DNA from: an uncultured Eubacteriales bacterium
GTDB taxonomy: Bacteria > Bacillota > Clostridia > Peptostreptococcales > Anaerovoracaceae
Length of the DNA: 8,449 nt
Assembly: GCA_900542565.1 (NCBI GenBank)
Contig: UQOC01000075.1
Span: forward strand, 1-8,449
Direction of reading: 5' to 3'
This document shows positions 6,585 through 8,449 of this stretch, one piece after another. The notes beneath the pieces were generated by a model that had not been told where the DNA came from, ran no database searches, and saw only the letters and a program-made list of their open reading frames with translations. Each line of letters starts with the position of its first letter. The stretch's first letter is position 1. The position numbers and the translations under genes are program-made.

Positions 6585-6636
6585 GTCAAATATAGAGTGC
6601 CGCTCATGTATACATTTCCAGACAGCCCTTGCCCTA

Positions 6637-6665
6637 TTGACGGGGGCGCCATAACATGATATTTT
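6637..6665 (+). promoter_or_regulatory. Candidate weak promoter for the small membrane-protein cluster
   Basis: TTGACG (6637-6642) and TATTTT (6660-6665) are 17 bases apart. The -10 box has two departures from consensus, and the leader to 6790 would be about 120 bases. It is the best candidate between the rplL terminator and the next gene, but it could be chance. Confidence 0.3.
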
Positions 6666-6718
6666 TATAACAAAGACACCGTTCAGATCACAAGCGGAGG
6701 GCGGACCGATGGGCAGAT

Positions 6719-6740
6719 AAAAAAGCCATGCTTTCATGGC
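6719..6740 (-). terminator. Terminator-like hairpin facing the minus strand
   Basis: GCCATG (6725-6730) and CATGGC (6735-6740) form a 6-bp stem around CTTT, preceded by AAAAAA (6719-6724). Read on the minus strand this is a stem followed by six Ts. On the + strand nothing T-rich follows. No minus-strand gene was found to its right, so what it would terminate is unclear; it may be chance or a leftover. Confidence 0.4.
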
Positions 6741-6789
6741 GCAGGATAAAAGATTGGATATTATGAGGTAAAAACGAAGGTGGTGTATC

Positions 6790-7023
6790 ATGTTAGGATA
6801 TTATGTCACATCTGCGGTCCTGTCCTTTGCCATGTTCATCGGAATCATGTACTCCCTGATAGGACATATCGGTGAATATGCGGCAATAGCAGAGGCTGTC
6901 AGTCCTGCATATATGATAATGGATGGGATTATTTCTATCCTGTTCCTGATCTCGGCCATACGCTTCACGGTAAAAGCCGTGAGGATTCACCGACAAAACA
7001 GGGAGCAGGCCCACACGACCTGA
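6790..7023 (+). CDS. Unrecognised small membrane protein, two predicted helices
   Basis: I do not recognise this 77-residue protein. It has two hydrophobic stretches, about residues 4-25 and 40-60, with a short linker (HIGEYAAIAEAVSPAY) and a basic C-terminal tail (KAVRIHRQNREQ). By the positive-inside rule the tail is probably cytoplasmic, which places the N-terminus inside too. AAGGTGG (6777-6783) is six bases before the ATG, which supports real translation. It is the first of three short genes pointing the same way, downstream of the operon terminator. It could be a small regulatory or accessory membrane protein; no function is assigned. Confidence 0.65.
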   Translation: MLGYYVTSAVLSFAMFIGIMYSLIGHIGEYAAIAEAVSPAYMIMDGIISILFLISAIRFTVKAVRIHRQNREQAHTT

Positions 7024-7088
7024 CACCTGCATATCGACAACTGTATAACGGACAGCGGATCTATGCTGCAAAAAAAGGGGGGACAGCA

Positions 7089-7523
7089 ATGAAGATCAAC
7101 AAAGACAGGGTATTGCAGATTATTTTCACAGGGTTATGCACAGCAACATTTTTGACCATGTTCCTGCCGTGGTTCAGCGTCGATCCACAGATGACCGGAT
7201 ACTACCGGGGGATCAACGCATTCTTTCCGGCGATCATCCCGTTCGCCGTGATCTTGGCTTACATGTTGTTTCTGGAAAAAGAACGGCTCAGCTCCGTGAT
7301 ACTTGCCGAGGTCGCGGTCCTGTCGCTGCCGTGCCTGTTCTGGAGGGAATTCCTCGTCTGGCCGATAAAATCCATGATAAACAGCTCCGTAGATGTGCCG
7401 TTCAGCTTCAGTACAGCGGAACCGGGATTCTGGGCAGCTTTCGGCATGGCCATACTGACATCGGTGTTCTTCCAGAGCCTGGTGGCCAACAGGCCCATAA
7501 TACTCAGGGCCAAAAAGGCCTGA
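7089..7523 (+). CDS. Unrecognised integral membrane protein, about four helices
   Basis: A 144-residue hydrophobic protein that I cannot place in a family. Likely membrane segments are about 8-28, 43-62, 68-87 and 110-134, with short charged loops (LEKERL at about 61-66) and a basic C-terminus (RAKKA). The first outer loop reads DPQMTGYYRG, and LPWFSVDPQ follows the first helix. A G-rich site, GGGGGGA (7077-7083), lies five bases before the ATG, after a run of six As. It follows the 77-residue protein by 65 bases and precedes the broken gene at 7568 by 44, so the three may be cotranscribed. The long open frame on the opposite strand is a shadow: it has no ribosome binding site and an unlikely composition. 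Confidence 0.72.
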   Translation: MKINKDRVLQIIFTGLCTATFLTMFLPWFSVDPQMTGYYRGINAFFPAIIPFAVILAYMLFLEKERLSSVILAEVAVLSLPCLFWREFLVWPIKSMINSSVDVPFSFSTAEPGFWAAFGMAILTSVFFQSLVANRPIILRAKKA

Positions 7524-7567
7524 AAAAGCCAGAGCCTTATCGGCAGGCAGAACGGGGATAAGATGAG

Positions 7568-7782
7568 ATGAAAAAGAAAGCGGGGATCGCAGCGGCGATA
7601 ATACCGATCGTAGTCGTTGCCGCCGCATTGGTGTATAGCCGGCAGATGTCGGAGCTAAACCGCTGACCGTAGAGGATTATTTCGGCGAGATCGAGATAAG
7701 ATACGAAGGTCAGAGCTGGATATGTTCTACCGACGACCGGGAAGAATGGTCAGAAGAGGTGCTGAACATGCTCAGAAATTGA
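7568..7782 (+). pseudogene. Short secreted or membrane-anchored protein broken by a frameshift
   Basis: The ATG at 7568 opens a 32-codon frame, MKKKAGIAAAIIPIVVVAAA and onward, with a basic start and one hydrophobic segment as in a signal peptide or membrane anchor; it stops at TGA 7664-7666. From 7663 a different frame continues as LTVEDYFGEIEIRYEGQ and ends after EEWSEEVLNMLRN at TGA 7780-7782. One extra C in the CC at 7660-7661 would join them as ELNPLTVEDYFG in a single protein of about 71 residues. This suggests a one-base deletion or a sequencing error; no classical slippery heptamer is present. GGGGA (7554-7558) is nine bases before the ATG. The family is not recognised. Confidence 0.6.
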
Positions 7783-8116
7783 AACCATGCAGCCGTGCGG
7801 AGTTCCGCCAGAAAAAAGTTCTCATTTAACGGATTTAAACCTTTGCGAGAACCTATTTTAGGAGATCATCCCAATTTAGGTTCTCATTTTTTGTATTTGC
7901 AGCCTGCTGAGAACCGATCGGAGAAAAAAGATTCTCACAAGCCGTTTTTACCGAGGAATGAGAACCTATATCCCTCGGCAGGTTCTTAGCTGGGGATATT
8001 TTTACAAAAAAGAGAACATTTTGATGGCGGAGAAGGCAAAGACCATGATAGAACCCGCCAACGAGCCAGGAGTCCGGGCTCACTCGGCAGCCTGCGCCGC
8101 CTCTCGAAATAAACAT
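7783..8116. other. Non-coding stretch between the broken gene and the malic enzyme
   Basis: No credible gene was found here. Apart from the alternating octamer array, there is a weak hairpin, GCGG-AGTT-CCGC (7797-7808), near its left end with no T-run. A GC-richer segment at 8024-8105 contains short inverted repeats such as GGCGG/CCGCC. A 41-codon frame from ATG 8024 lacks a good ribosome binding site and runs through the malic enzyme promoter. Confidence 0.6.
7818..8017. repeat. Array of eight alternating GGTTCTCA/TGAGAACC octamers
   Basis: Copies and variants of GGTTCTCA lie at 7818, 7879, 7932 (TTCTCA) and 7981 (GGTTCTTA), and of its complement TGAGAACC at 7847 (CGAGAACC with one change, from 7846), 7908, 7959 and 8011 (AGAGAAC). 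Orientation alternates strictly. They can be read as four inverted-repeat units of 36, 37, 35 and 37 bases. The second unit is a perfect 8-bp stem (7879-7886 with 7908-7915). An alternative 9-bp stem joins neighbouring units (7847-7855 with 7877-7885). Extra palindromes are CCGATCGG (7914-7921) and CCGAGG/CCTCGG (7951-7956 with 7973-7978). It is too short and inverted for CRISPR. No coding frame through it is convincing. Confidence 0.75.
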
Positions 8117-8145
8117 TTTACAAACACCTCGATAAATGATAATAT
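8117..8145 (+). promoter_or_regulatory. Candidate promoter of the malic enzyme gene
   Basis: TTTACA (8117-8122) and TAATAT (8140-8145) are 17 bases apart in an A/T-rich stretch that ends about 35 bases before the ATG. An overlapping GATAAT (8138-8143) would give a 15-base spacer. One of the two is likely used. Confidence 0.5.
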
Positions 8146-8179
8146 CTAATTGTAATAAACTTTAAATGAGGTGATACCA

Positions 8180-8449
8180 ATGGACACGAGAGAAATTGCC
8201 CTCGATATGCACCGCAAATGGCAGGGCAAGATAGAGATAAAGAGCAGGGCCACGGTTGAAAACAGGGAGGAACTGTCCATAGCCTACACTCCTGGAGTGG
8301 CCCAGCCATGCCTTGAGATCGCCAGGGACAAGGATCTTTCCTATGTATATACCAGGCGGTCCAACATGGTAGCTGTAGTGACCGACGGCAGCGCCGTTCT
8401 TGGCCTGGGGGACATAGGGCCTGAGGCAGCCATGCCGGTAATGGAAGGC
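8180..8449 (+). CDS. NAD(P)-dependent malic enzyme, N-terminal part (cut by window edge)
   Basis: The first 90 codons of a malic enzyme, which oxidatively decarboxylates L-malate to pyruvate and CO2 in the cytoplasm, with NAD+ or NADP+ and a divalent metal. The start [19 protein letters not shown] is typical of the short bacterial type. [14 protein letters not shown] (residues 35-48) contains the conserved tyrosine Y36 that acts as acid in the family. [20 protein letters not shown] (64-83) is the signature strand and loop before the malate site, with the coenzyme-binding domain beyond the window. GAGGTG (8168-8173) lies six bases before the ATG. The frame is open to the last base and intact so far. 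Cofactor preference cannot be judged from this fragment. Confidence 0.95.
   Translation, partial: MDTREIALDMHRKWQGKIEIKSRATVENREELSIAYTPGVAQPCLEIARDKDLSYVYTRRSNMVAVVTDGSAVLGLGDIGPEAAMPVMEG

Noticed and set aside
7508..7521. GGCC-AAAAA-GGCC as a terminator at the end of the membrane-protein gene
   Set aside because: A four-base stem inside the last codons followed by As rather than Ts.
7134..7628. 164-residue open frame on the minus strand opposite the four-helix membrane protein
   Set aside because: Composition is Arg/His/Pro/Gln-rich and unlike a folded protein, with no ribosome binding site, while the + strand gene has both a good site and sensible hydrophobic pattern.
7818..8017. CRISPR array
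   Set aside because: Repeats are only 6-9 bases, alternate in orientation and have unequal spacing; no cas gene is near.
7853..8116. 87-residue open frame on the minus strand through the octamer array
   Set aside because: Its recurring ENL-like residues come from the TGAGAACC repeats; no start signal or family match is visible.
8024..8149. 41-codon frame beginning MAEKAKTMIEPANE
   Set aside because: There is no good ribosome binding site and it overlaps the likely malic enzyme promoter; no recognisable features.

Overview
The window looks like chromosomal DNA of a Gram-positive anaerobe of the class Clostridia. The ribosomal proteins, NusG and SecE are of Firmicutes type, the ribosome binding sites are strong purine-rich AGGAGG-like sites, all identified genes lie on the + strand, and a LytR-CpsA-Psr wall enzyme and a Firmicutes-type L10 leader are present. 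A finer placement (for example near the Eubacterium/Anaerovorax group) would be a guess. No tRNA or rRNA gene, CRISPR array, transposase or phage gene was seen.

Layout. 1-272 holds two blocks of tandem repeats (108-bp and 21-bp periods) with no believable gene. 283-890 is a nitroreductase with its own promoter. A hairpin at 966-990 probably ends it, but a near-consensus promoter for the next gene (928-956) starts transcription almost at that hairpin. 1053-3052 is a two-gene unit whose ATG/TGA codons overlap: an LCP-family, CpsA-like wall-polymer transferase and a PaaI-type hotdog thioesterase.

3102-6584 is the core transcription/translation operon: a consensus promoter (TTGACA-N17-TATAAT), then rpmG (L33), secE, nusG, rplK (L11), rplA (L1), an L10-leader attenuator, rplJ (L10), rplL (L7/L12) and a strong terminator. 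These genes build the ribosomal stalk and L1 arm, one SecYEG subunit and a transcription elongation factor. The leader lets L10 with L12 throttle rplJL. rpoB does not follow rplL, contrary to the common bacterial order.

6585-8179 is an accessory-looking segment between core genes. It holds two unrecognised small membrane proteins, a third short secreted or anchored protein broken by an apparent one-base deletion, a terminator-like hairpin facing the minus strand with no gene to serve, and a 200-bp array of eight GGTTCTCA-like octamers in strictly alternating orientation. The window ends in the first 90 codons of an NAD(P)-dependent malic enzyme (8180 to the edge). The two least explained items are the alternating array (7818-8017) and the nested tandem repeat at the left edge.
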